A stretch of DNA of 64,000 nt. Source: Viridibacillus soli (lineage in GTDB: Bacteria; Bacillota; Bacilli; Bacillales_A; Planococcaceae). Both the position numbers and the translations under genes were made by a program. Location of the stretch: assembly GCF_016612995.1 (NCBI RefSeq), contig NZ_JAEOAH010000001.1, positions 1-64,000 of the forward strand, read 5' to 3'. Positions 9,494 to 17,928 of this stretch are shown here, one piece after another. The first letter of the stretch is position 1. Every line of letters begins with the position of its first letter. The notes below the pieces were generated by a model. It searched no databases. It had not been told where the DNA came from and saw nothing but the letters and a program-made list of their open reading frames with translations.

Positions 9494-10711
9494 ATGAAAA
9501 TTCAAATGGATCGGCAAATTAATACATATCTCATTTTGTTCGCATTAATTAGCTGCTTATTTATACACTCAAGTAGTACTAATTTCGGGCAATACAGTGG
9601 TGCCTTTGTAGTAAAGCAAATTATTTTTTATTGTATTGGCTTCGTCCTCATGTACGCTGTTGCGCGATTAGATTTAAAACAATTAAAGAAAATATCATGG
9701 CCCTTTTATGCAGTAATCGTACTCTTATTAATCGTCCTTATTTTTGCGCCTGAAAGTATTGCAAGACCCATCAATCATGCAAAATCTTGGTATCAAATAA
9801 AATTAATCGGAACCTTTCAGCCTTCAGAGTTTTTGAAGTTCGCGTATTTACTTGTCGTTGCTAAGCTCATTGAAAGTCATAATACTAAAGGGCAAGTTCA
9901 AACATACATAACAGATTTATGGCTCTTAACGAAAATTGCTATTGTCGTCATTCCACCGATGCTCATCGTGTACAAGCAGCCTGATACAGGTATGTTGATG
10001 CTTTACACGGCCATGCTTATACCGATGATTTATTTTTCTGGTGTAAAAAAGCAGCTACTAGCAATTATTACGCTTATTCCAACAGTTATACTAAGTACAA
10101 TTGTCATTATTTATTTTCGGTTCAATAGCTTTTTCACCGAGAAGATTTTAGGAGGTTTGTCCCCGCACCAAGTATCTCGTATCAACGGCTGGCTTCACCC
10201 TTTTGAATTTAGTGATTCAGCCTTCCAGACAAAGCAAGGACTTTTAGCTATTGGCACTGGCTTACTTGGCGGTAAAGGCTATTTACGAAATAATGTATAT
10301 GTACCTGAAAAACATACGGATTTCATATTTTCTACAATTGCTGAGGAAACAGGGTTTATCGGTGGTGCTGTCGTCATTGTGTTATTTTTCTTATTATTAC
10401 ATCGTATGGTTTTCCATGCACTACATGCTAAAAAGCAATTTACTTTCCTAATAGCGGCAGGCATTATTGGATTATTAGCGTTCCAAATTTTCCAAAACAT
10501 TGGTATGACGATTGGTTTGTTACCTGTTACCGGAGTGACCTTGCCATTCCTTAGTTATGGTGGTAGTTCTCTATTATCAAATTTGATGCTTATTGGCCTG
10601 ATCCATGCTATTAAACTTTCGTATAGTAGCTATATGTTCCAAAACACAGATGAAAAGGAAGTACGTTTCGGTGATGAATTTACTCGAGAAAAGAATGCTC
10701 ATTCTATTTAG
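9494..10711 (+). CDS. FtsW/RodA/SpoVE (SEDS) family protein
   Basis: A 405-residue polytopic membrane protein with about ten helices. SEDS proteins polymerise lipid II glycan strands with a partner class B PBP. The family pattern is clear: GTFQPSEFLKFAYLL, KQPDTGMLML, a loop with NGWLHPFEF..AFQTKQGLLAIGTGGLLGKG-like sequence, HTDFIFSTIAEETGF and the C-terminal PVTGVTLPFLSYGGSSLL. I chose ATG 9494 behind AGGGGAAG; the frame is open to 9431. It is not in the B. subtilis order here. RodA-like rather than FtsW-like function cannot be decided from the sequence. Confidence 0.85.
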   Translation: MKIQMDRQINTYLILFALISCLFIHSSSTNFGQYSGAFVVKQIIFYCIGFVLMYAVARLDLKQLKKISWPFYAVIVLLLIVLIFAPESIARPINHAKSWYQIKLIGTFQPSEFLKFAYLLVVAKLIESHNTKGQVQTYITDLWLLTKIAIVVIPPMLIVYKQPDTGMLMLYTAMLIPMIYFSGVKKQLLAIITLIPTVILSTIVIIYFRFNSFFTEKILGGLSPHQVSRINGWLHPFEFSDSAFQTKQGLLAIGTGLLGGKGYLRNNVYVPEKHTDFIFSTIAEETGFIGGAVVIVLFFLLLHRMVFHALHAKKQFTFLIAAGIIGLLAFQIFQNIGMTIGLLPVTGVTLPFLSYGGSSLLSNLMLIGLIHAIKLSYSSYMFQNTDEKEVRFGDEFTREKNAHSI

Positions 10712-10771
10712 TATTTTAACCTTCTTCTTTCTAACACTTTTAGGACGCTTAGCATATATAATAATTTTCTA

Positions 10772-11065
10772 GTAGAAAAAGAAGTGCAACTTTACCAAGA
10801 TTTTGTTTGTAAATACGCCCTCCGTGTGGCTCGTGAATTATTTACAATACTACCGACTGAGCGCATACAAATAGATATTTGTGGTGAATTATTGGCTGAT
10901 GATATTCCGCAATAAGTATGTATTCTTTCTACCAATATTCAAAAGGCCAAGTTGCAAGGTCTTAACTTTAACTATATCGATTGCTCCGACACGATTGAGA
11001 CATTCGAACATAATATGAATGATTTAATGACAAAAGGCTTCCGTTTAGTTCTTAAATTATCGTGA
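10772..11065 (+). pseudogene. Remnant resembling the C-terminal part of a DUF4236-type protein
   Basis: A 98-codon frame is broken only by an in-frame TAA at 10913. The residues read coherently on both sides, with VARELFTILPTERIQIDICGEL before it and LNFNYIDCSDTIETFEHNM then MTKGFRLVLKLS after it. The pattern resembles the C-terminal region of longer DUF4236-containing proteins as I remember them. No start or ribosome site is present. It sits just before the TerA/TerD-like gene. Confidence 0.4.
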
Positions 11066-11100
11066 ACTAAATGCAAGTTTTATACTTTAATAATATCATG

Positions 11101-11142
11101 ATGACTTACTACCGAATATATGTATAATTGGAAGTAAGTCAT
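11101..11142 (+). promoter_or_regulatory. TATAAT box flanked by a 9-bp dyad upstream of the TerA/TerD-like gene
   Basis: ATGACTTAC (11101-11109) and GTAAGTCAT (11134-11142) form a perfect inverted repeat around a TATAAT at 11123-11128. No good -35 hexamer is visible, so an activator or alternative sigma factor is possible. The gene starts 23 bp downstream. Confidence 0.4.
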
Positions 11143-11165
11143 ATATCAATGAAGGAGATGATACA

Positions 11166-11795
11166 GTGGTCAATTTAAATAAGATTGAGCTAAAGAAAAA
11201 AGGACAATCTATAAATCTTTCAAAAGATAATCAGCAACAAATTGGGGAAATACTAGTAAACCTAAACTGGAACCAAAAAGCAGGTAAGAGTGGCGGTGGA
11301 TTGCTTTCTTCCATCTTCGGATCACAACCTAAAGGTATAGATCTAGACCTCGGCTGCTTATTCGAGATGAAAAATGGCGATCGTAGTTGTGTACAAGCGT
11401 TAGGAAATGCGTTTGGTTCCTTTACTCGTTCCCCTTTCATAGAGCTAGATGGAGATGACCGTACAGGTAGCGCTACTGGCGGAGAAAACCTACGCATTAA
11501 TGGCGCAAAAGTAAAAGATATTAAGCGTATACTTATTTATAGCTTCATCTATGAAGGGGTAGCGAATTGGGCTGAGGCTGATGGCGTTGTAACGCTTAAA
11601 TACAATGCCGGGCCCGATATTGAAGTACGCCTAGATGAACACCGTAACGGCAAGAATATGTGTGCTATCGCAATGATTGAAAACGTCAATAATGATACAT
11701 TTAAAGTAGAGCGCTTAGTGGAATATTTCAGTGGTCATAAAGACATGGACAGAGCTTATAACTGGGGTATGAACTGGGTTTCTGGAAGTAAATAA
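11166..11795 (+). CDS. Divergent TerA/TerD-like stress protein
   Basis: A 209-residue protein with a GTG start behind AAGGAGATGA. It begins like TerD proteins (KKKGQSINLSKDN) and keeps IELDGDDRTGSATGGENL, the equivalent of the TerD calcium-binding GDNxTGxGDGDDE region, but has DLDLG where TerD has DLDAS. A glycine-rich insert (SGGGLLSSIFGS) near residue 40 resembles the insert in the TerD paralogue at 21203-21817. It converges on telA, sharing a bidirectional terminator. It probably belongs to the Ter system; whether it still binds calcium is uncertain. Confidence 0.7.
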   Translation: MVNLNKIELKKKGQSINLSKDNQQQIGEILVNLNWNQKAGKSGGGLLSSIFGSQPKGIDLDLGCLFEMKNGDRSCVQALGNAFGSFTRSPFIELDGDDRTGSATGGENLRINGAKVKDIKRILIYSFIYEGVANWAEADGVVTLKYNAGPDIEVRLDEHRNGKNMCAIAMIENVNNDTFKVERLVEYFSGHKDMDRAYNWGMNWVSGSK

Positions 11796-11835
11796 AAAAA
11801 ATCTCAGCCTGTAATAATCGGCTGAGATTTTTTTT
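11794..11835. terminator. Bidirectional terminator between the TerA/TerD-like gene and telA
   Basis: A 16-bp inverted repeat (11794-11809 with 11820-11835) is bounded by A and T runs and serves both converging genes. It overlaps the last bases of the plus-strand stop codon. Confidence 0.9.
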
Positions 11836-11836
11836 A

Positions 11837-12916
11837 TTAGTTACCAGATAGTACGCGTTTTGCATCCTCACGAATGGCTTCCAAGCGTTTTTTATCTTCT
11901 ACTCGCTGGATTGCCTGCTCTTCTTTTACATGTTTGTACTCATCAATACCTGTCACAATTGTGTCCCACATATTTTCAATTGTCTCCATCTTGATGCTTG
12001 AGCTACCAGCACTTTTAGCAATTTCCACACTTTGTTGCATAATATCGCTTGTAACATCTTGTAGCATTTTGTTAGCACGGTCTTCAAAGGCATTTAAAGA
12101 ATCTGCATGTAGCTTTTGACGACGTGCATTTACAGCATTAATAATCCCCATTTTAAAGACGGGTATTGTAGTAACAAATGCGCTATTAATCTTAGCGACT
12201 AGATCGTTATTTCCACGTTGCATCGTTTTAATTTGTGGTGCTGCAATAACTGCTACCATACGAGCTTTTTCTAGGTCATCTACTTTGCGTTCTAATAGTT
12301 CTTGCACTGTACGAAGGTTTTCTAGCTCGATGCGTGCCATCTGATTACCGCCACTAACACGTGCCTCACATTCAGGGACTAATGTTAGTTTCACCTCTTC
12401 TAGCTTCATCTCTGCTGCTACAATATACTTCTCAAGCTCAAAATAATATTCAATGTCCTCTTGATAAAGCCCTTCTAAATCGCGGTTATTGCTTTTTAAT
12501 TCATCTTCAATCACCATAAATTGAGCATGGATTTTCTCGATTTCTTTTCCAAGCGTATTATATTTGTTAAAAAGTGCTTCCACTTTTTGCTTCGCACGCT
12601 TGAAGATTTTATCGAACATTCCTGGTTCTTTCATAAGTTCGTTTTTATCGAATTTATTCATTAATTTTTCTAATTGTGTTAATAACTCACTTGATTGATC
12701 TAGTTTAGAAACCGTCATCGTATCTAAAATACGATCAGAGAAGCGAGATAATTTAATTGCAGGCTCCTTACCAAGGGATAACAAGTCTACTTGGTTTCTA
12801 ATATCAATTGTCTTCGCAATTTTTTGAACATCTGGCTCTTGACGTAACTGTAGCTTCATTTCATTTGCGGTTTGTTCGTTTAATCCATCTTTTCCTATTG
12901 CAACAAGATCTGACAT
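11837..12916 (-). CDS. telA: TelA/KlaA family toxic-anion resistance protein (YceH-like)
   Basis: A 359-residue, mostly helical cytoplasmic protein of the TelA family linked to tellurite and other stress resistance. Long charged coiled-coil-like helices dominate (about residues 80-220), and the conserved central part includes AAPQIKTMQRGNNDLVAKINSAF followed by TTIPVFKMGIINAV. Its ATG lies 23 bp after the yceG stop, so both form one transcript ending at the terminator 11794-11835. It is the equivalent of B. subtilis yceH, last gene of the yce (ter) operon. The biochemical role is unknown. Confidence 0.9.
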   Translation of the reverse strand: MSDLVAIGKDGLNEQTANEMKLQLRQEPDVQKIAKTIDIRNQVDLLSLGKEPAIKLSRFSDRILDTMTVSKLDQSSELLTQLEKLMNKFDKNELMKEPGMFDKIFKRAKQKVEALFNKYNTLGKEIEKIHAQFMVIEDELKSNNRDLEGLYQEDIEYYFELEKYIVAAEMKLEEVKLTLVPECEARVSGGNQMARIELENLRTVQELLERKVDDLEKARMVAVIAAPQIKTMQRGNNDLVAKINSAFVTTIPVFKMGIINAVNARRQKLHADSLNAFEDRANKMLQDVTSDIMQQSVEIAKSAGSSSIKMETIENMWDTIVTGIDEYKHVKEEQAIQRVEDKKRLEAIREDAKRVLSGN

Positions 12917-12939
12917 CGTAAGAACTCCTTAGTCATAAG

Positions 12940-14562
12940 CTACAAAAACTTATGAATGAATTTTTTTATGATTGAATTTGGCTTTGTTTGAGGCTCTTCA
13001 TATGGTAAATCAAAGACCATATGCTCAAGTAAATGCACATCGAAATTATCCTTTTCAATATACATTTCTAAATCTAATTTCCCAGTTGGATTGTAGACAA
13101 TAATATCTACACCTAAGCGGTTTAAGAAGGTAAGCAATGCGGCATCCTCACGCGTAAGTTCTCCGTCCATTTGAGAATGGTACAGCACTAATCGAGGAAT
13201 TTCCTGCGAAAAATCAAAGTTCTGAAGCAAACGAAGGATCTCTACTGGAATCAATGCCGCCTGTTTGAACATGAATAACTGTAAATCTAACGGTTTTTCA
13301 TGATTTAACGGAAGTAATCCCGGATGCTCGCAGCAATCCTTAATCGTGTGCGCAATCGCTTGCTGCAACGATTCTTGTAGCTGTCCATATTGCCACCAAT
13401 CACTTGCCATCATTTTAGCAGGTGACAGTTCATTCTTTTCTAAACAGTGATTATAATGGAACTGGAAATTGGCCTTACTGCTTTTCATATAAGGAAAAGC
13501 CTTCACAAACTGTACATTTGAACCTTCTAAAAGCTTGTGCATATTCGCCCAATATTCTTCGCGGTCGGCCGATACACCAGCTATTTTAGCAAATATAACA
13601 GGGATATAGATTTGCTCTCCGATAACTTTGAACTCCGGACGTACCATCGCTTTTTCGTGACCGTAGATAAATATATCATCGTATGTTGTACGTAATGTAA
13701 TGGAGCGAGGTAAATGATCCTTAAATTGCCAAGGCTTATACACGCCGGATTGCTGATCATGCATTAATTTATCAAAATGCTTGCTTGAGCGATAACCAAC
13801 AGTCGCTTGACGCTCGCGTAATTTATCAGGAAACGGCTGTAATGTTGTTGTCGTCTTATAGCTATATACAACAGAAAACTGCCCTAAAGGATCGAGTGCG
13901 CTTAGCGCATCCTCCCCAGTTGGTGAAAAGAGAAGCACATCACAACCTAGCTCCATTAATAATAATAAAAAATATCGTTGACTAATCGTTGCCTCCCCGT
14001 ACCATACAACTTTCGGAAAATCGTCTCCAATCGTTAGCTCTGCTGACCATTTTGCCCAGTGATTCTTCAGCCATTTCACAATATCAATCAGGAAACGTCT
14101 AAACTCATTCGACAATAATCCTGCTGCTTGCTGCTGTTGAAATAGTTCAATAATTTTTATTGTAGACAGCTGCAAATGCTTATTGATAAAAGCATTAGGA
14201 TTTTGTGGTATTAACTGATAACCATACATCATTGCCACTAATCGATTAATGGACAAGCCTTTAGGTGTTTCAAGATGTACTTTCAATATATCTTGCACAG
14301 CTTGAAAATCCTTTGGGTCGATATATTTGTCTAATTCTTCACTTAACACATGTACTGCCTCGTTTTTGCCCATATCAAATAACGTATTAAAGTAACTGTC
14401 TTCTTCTACTGGAACACCGAGTACTCGGAGGGCAATACGGCTAAAGCGGTATACAGTATCGTCACTTTCATAAAGCGCCCTAACTTTGCTAGACGAAAAA
14501 AACAACTCCTGCCAATCCGCTGTATCCTTATGTAAAATAGGCTCTATTTGCATATTCCTCAT
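12940..14562 (-). CDS. yceG: YceG family protein of the Ter biosynthetic module
   Basis: A 540-residue protein matching the YceG family, which Pfam describes as a putative component of a biosynthetic module. It contains two similar halves: each has a Rossmann-like stretch with PKVVWYGEATISQRYFLLLLMELGCDVLLFSPTG (about 205-240) and PRLVLYHSQMDGELTREDAALLTFLNRLGVDIIVYNPTG (about 460-500). The repeat suggests internal duplication. GAAAGGAGGAG precedes the ATG. It sits between the HAD gene and telA. No catalytic activity is established. Confidence 0.8.
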   Translation of the reverse strand: MRNMQIEPILHKDTADWQELFFSSSKVRALYESDDTVYRFSRIALRVLGVPVEEDSYFNTLFDMGKNEAVHVLSEELDKYIDPKDFQAVQDILKVHLETPKGLSINRLVAMMYGYQLIPQNPNAFINKHLQLSTIKIIELFQQQQAAGLLSNEFRRFLIDIVKWLKNHWAKWSAELTIGDDFPKVVWYGEATISQRYFLLLLMELGCDVLLFSPTGEDALSALDPLGQFSVVYSYKTTTTLQPFPDKLRERQATVGYRSSKHFDKLMHDQQSGVYKPWQFKDHLPRSITLRTTYDDIFIYGHEKAMVRPEFKVIGEQIYIPVIFAKIAGVSADREEYWANMHKLLEGSNVQFVKAFPYMKSSKANFQFHYNHCLEKNELSPAKMMASDWWQYGQLQESLQQAIAHTIKDCCEHPGLLPLNHEKPLDLQLFMFKQAALIPVEILRLLQNFDFSQEIPRLVLYHSQMDGELTREDAALLTFLNRLGVDIIVYNPTGKLDLEMYIEKDNFDVHLLEHMVFDLPYEEPQTKPNSIIKKFIHKFL

Positions 14563-14620
14563 ACAAACTCCTCCTTTCTAACAGAGTGTGTTTGAACTAA
14601 ATTTTTTTATACTTTGTCCC

Positions 14621-15430
14621 CTATAGTGTAACATGATTTGCGCGTACTAGAACATCTTGTAGTAGCTCTTTTGTGAAGGCAGATCCATTTTCTTTCGAAT
14701 AGACTGTTTGTTTCAATTTTTGTGGCTGTTCATCCTTTAAATCCCCGTGCAACGGCGTATAACCACGATCCGAAATAGCCAACATATTGTAATCCATTAT
14801 TGAATCACCGGCTGCAAAATGGTAATCATAGCTATATTTATTTTTGATATACGAAATAGCCGCTTCCTTCGTTAACACATTTGGAATAAAATATAGCTTT
14901 TTATTTTGCAATAAAACATGCCAGCCAAGATTATGGAATTCCTCTTTTAACTGTTGCAATTCATCTGCTCGCACGCGCTCTAAATTAACGTGATATAAAT
15001 AAAATAAATCGTCAAAATAAAAAGAACGCTCAATCCAATCGTCATGCTTCATATTTTTAAATACTTGTAGCATCTCTTCATCAGGAATTGAGGTATCTTC
15101 AATCGTTTTACGCAATTGCTTTGCCCATACATCATCTGGCTTACCATTTTCTAAAACAGTACCACCATTACTCGTAATCGCAACTGCTGGATTTAACTCC
15201 TGCATAAGATGAATACGTTTATATTGATATAAAGCACGTGTCGTAACAGGAACGAAAATCGTTTTCTCTCGCACTTCCTTTAACAAATCAATCGTGTCAT
15301 CCGTCATCCAGCTAATAATTTCATCACCTTTACGCTCCACTACAGTTTTCGCTGAAGCTGGTGGATAGAGTGTCATCATTCGACTAGAATAGATTAACGT
15401 TCTGTCTAAATCAGATGTAAAAAGTATCAC
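14621..15430 (-). CDS. HAD-superfamily phosphatase of the Ter module
   Basis: A 269-residue HAD hydrolase with motif I FTSDLDRTLIY, motif II VPVTTRA, a cap region of the Cof/sucrose-phosphatase-like type and motif IV AAGDSIMDYNML. The start is a GTG behind GAGGAG. It lies 13 bp after the StiP-type gene and is in the same transcription unit. In the Ter biosynthetic module this enzyme probably dephosphorylates the product of the two PRTase-like proteins (inference). Confidence 0.8.
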   Translation of the reverse strand: MILFTSDLDRTLIYSSRMMTLYPPASAKTVVERKGDEIISWMTDDTIDLLKEVREKTIFVPVTTRALYQYKRIHLMQELNPAVAITSNGGTVLENGKPDDVWAKQLRKTIEDTSIPDEEMLQVFKNMKHDDWIERSFYFDDLFYLYHVNLERVRADELQQLKEEFHNLGWHVLLQNKKLYFIPNVLTKEAAISYIKNKYSYDYHFAAGDSIMDYNMLAISDRGYTPLHGDLKDEQPQKLKQTVYSKENGSAFTKELLQDVLVRANHVTL

Positions 15431-15443
15431 AATTTTAGCTCCT

Positions 15444-16553
15444 CTATACGTTTTTTATTAGTCCACAACAAGAATAGGACATATTAGAGTACTCTTCTAT
15501 AGGGATATTTTTATCTTTCGCTAATAACAATACATGTTCTAAATCCTCTATACATGCAGGATTGATTAATATTTTCCATGGTATTCTTCGCAGTAAGACG
15601 CGCGTTGTCTCCCCTACGCCTGGCTTCACAAGATTAACATCTGTAATATGCATTTCTTCTTGAATGGCCTGTACTGCTTTCATTCCCTGCCATGTCGGTG
15701 TTGTATTTTCTAAAAGACGCTTGGTGAGAATTTCTTGAACCTCTTCAGTCACAAGTTCGAAATGATCAGAAACCGCTTCAATATATAAATTCGACACATC
15801 GGAACTTTGTAGCTCTTTATAATACTTTGCCCCATGGAAATCACCCTTCTCCATAAAGCTATAATTCAAAACTGTACGGCTAACTAACCCTGATACCGTT
15901 GAATTTAAACAAGCTGATGGAATAAGGAAATCCTCGCGCGTACCGTAAAGCGAAACACAGTGACCTGGGTCTGCCAAAACAGCCAATTCACTTTCAATTT
16001 GTGACTTATTTTGTGCATTAAAATGCGCACAAGACTTGTCTAGCTCTTTCGTAATCGCACCTTTCCCTGTCCAGCCGTCGATAAACTGAATAGCCGCTGT
16101 TGGATGCTGTTCGAAAATATAACGAATAGCTGTCTCATCAAGACCTCTACCACGTATAATAGATATGGAATAATGTGGAACATCGACATTGTAACGCTCT
16201 TTGAAATAGCGCTTAATAAGCACGCCAATTGGTGTTCCCGCTCGCGCTAAACTAACTAACACCAAATTTTCAAGACCTTTACGTAGTTTTATTTGCTCTG
16301 CCACAACGCCAACAGCAATTGCGATACGTTTAGCATAATCAGCAAGTGTCCGGTGGAATAAAGCTAAATACTCCTCAGACGGCTGATATTCAATCGGTAG
16401 CATTTCAGAATAATGCGTCCCTGATTGAATAAGACGTTCACGCTCTTCATTGCTTATTTCTAATGATAATGTACTTAAGTCACGCAGCAAGAAAACAGCG
16501 TCATCTGCCTTATAACTCCCCATCATATCTGGTTTATTTATTAATTCAATCAT
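15444..16553 (-). CDS. StiP-family PRTase-like protein with C-terminal Pelota-type domain
   Basis: A 369-residue protein often annotated as cysteine protease StiP, but the sequence looks like a phosphoribosyltransferase fold: LVLVSLARAGTPIGVLI is the first beta-strand and PPi loop, and QFIDGWTGKGAI occupies the PRPP-loop position. The C-terminal part (about residues 290-369, VLLRRIPWKILINP...VPIEEYSNMSYSCCGLIK) resembles the Pelota-like RNA-binding domain reported for this family. It overlaps the upstream PRTase gene by 8 bp, indicating coupled translation. Confidence 0.75.
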   Translation of the reverse strand: MIELINKPDMMGSYKADDAVFLLRDLSTLSLEISNEERERLIQSGTHYSEMLPIEYQPSEEYLALFHRTLADYAKRIAIAVGVVAEQIKLRKGLENLVLVSLARAGTPIGVLIKRYFKERYNVDVPHYSISIIRGRGLDETAIRYIFEQHPTAAIQFIDGWTGKGAITKELDKSCAHFNAQNKSQIESELAVLADPGHCVSLYGTREDFLIPSACLNSTVSGLVSRTVLNYSFMEKGDFHGAKYYKELQSSDVSNLYIEAVSDHFELVTEEVQEILTKRLLENTTPTWQGMKAVQAIQEEMHITDVNLVKPGVGETTRVLLRRIPWKILINPACIEDLEHVLLLAKDKNIPIEEYSNMSYSCCGLIKNV

Positions 16554-17928
16554 TTTGATTTCTCTCCTTATTCATCACTACGATATAAATATGCTCGATA
16601 TTGAGCTTCTCAAGTTGCTGTATCACTTCATCTAAGGCCTGCTTATTTGCAATACGTTCTAAAACAAGGAAAAGTTCCGTGTATGGATATGTTTCTAAAT
16701 TATATAAGAAGTTCACTACTCCGTTATTCTCAGGACAATCGAAAGCCCATTTCTGTGAAATCGTATAGCCTTCCTCTAAAGAAGGATAAATCGGACTCCT
16801 TGTAGATGATTGGAAATACACATTCGGCCCCATAAATGACGCGATACGCATCGGCATATACATAAATTCTCCTGTACCAACGACGAGCGCTGAGCCAGTT
16901 GTACGCAACCCACCTAACTTCTTAGCAATTTGTTGTAGAGTTGCATCTATATCATGATGCAACTCTGCTTTTAAGCTAAAACGGCCTGTTCCTTGTAGAT
17001 AATAGGCTTCATTGACCTTGTTCCGTTCATCTGTAGACGTATATGGATGGTATGCATCTATCTCCACATCAACCACTTGAATTTCAGCCTTTTTGTACTC
17101 TGGATTTTCCAATTGCTGCTCATCTAATAACGGTACACTGTGCAATTCAAAACGTCCTTGCACGATCGATAAAAACTGAATTGTAATGCCCCATTCCTGC
17201 TCTAAACGAGCGAAAATAGCTTGCTGCTCCTGTGAACGCCAATCTAAAATTGCCATAACCGTATAATGCTTAATATGTGGGAAACGATTTTTCAACGTTT
17301 CTATAATATTAATAACAGTATTTCCAGTTGTCATTTCATCATCAACTAATACGATACGTTTAGCCTGCTCAAAAACGGCAGCATTCGTAGAATAAACACG
17401 ATGGCTCGTGGCATGAGAATGCTCCTCTTCAAAACAGATAATAGGCTGAAGCTCATTTACAGACTCGCGTGTCGTATGAATATACGTCGCATTTGAATCA
17501 AAATAGCGGAATACAGCATGCCCTAGCGCCGTTGCCGTTTCTGCAAAGCCAATAAAAAGTGTTTCATCTGGCAATTGGACTGGCTGTTTTGCAACAAGCT
17601 GTACAGTTTCTTGTAAATCGACTTCTCGATTCATAGCACGGGCCACTTGCTCCTGCAATATAGCCTTTTCTCCATATATACAATCCATATAACGCATACT
17701 AAGTAATGTACCAACTAATAACGGCATTTGCGGCTCAACAGCTAAATGCTTTCCAAGCATTTTACTGACAAAAAGAAAGCCTCGTTTTTTGTTAATACGC
17801 GTAGCCATTTGAAATAAATCCTCAATCTCAAAACCAAAAGGATTGTGATCTAAAGTTACCGTAATCTGATAATCACCTAAAATCGGTAATCGTTGTTTGT
17901 ACTGATCTATCTGCATCCATCTCACCAT
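16546..17928 (-). CDS. Phosphoribosyltransferase with C-terminal TRSP domain
   Basis: A protein of about 460 residues. The PRPP-binding signature RIVLVDDEMTTGNT is near residue 195, and the C-terminal TRSP domain is recognisable by GSALVVGTGEFMYMPMRIAS (about 345-365). It probably forms a nucleotide-like or ribosylated metabolite; substrates are unknown. The ATG at 17928 has no clear ribosome site, and the in-frame ATG at 17916 with GGTGAG upstream is an alternative. It overlaps the C-C lyase gene by 44-56 bp and StiP by 8 bp, so translation of all three is likely coupled. Confidence 0.8.
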   Translation of the reverse strand: MVRWMQIDQYKQRLPILGDYQITVTLDHNPFGFEIEDLFQMATRINKKRGFLFVSKMLGKHLAVEPQMPLLVGTLLSMRYMDCIYGEKAILQEQVARAMNREVDLQETVQLVAKQPVQLPDETLFIGFAETATALGHAVFRYFDSNATYIHTTRESVNELQPIICFEEEHSHATSHRVYSTNAAVFEQAKRIVLVDDEMTTGNTVINIIETLKNRFPHIKHYTVMAILDWRSQEQQAIFARLEQEWGITIQFLSIVQGRFELHSVPLLDEQQLENPEYKKAEIQVVDVEIDAYHPYTSTDERNKVNEAYYLQGTGRFSLKAELHHDIDATLQQIAKKLGGLRTTGSALVVGTGEFMYMPMRIASFMGPNVYFQSSTRSPIYPSLEEGYTISQKWAFDCPENNGVVNFLYNLETYPYTELFLVLERIANKQALDEVIQQLEKLNIEHIYIVVMNKERNQND

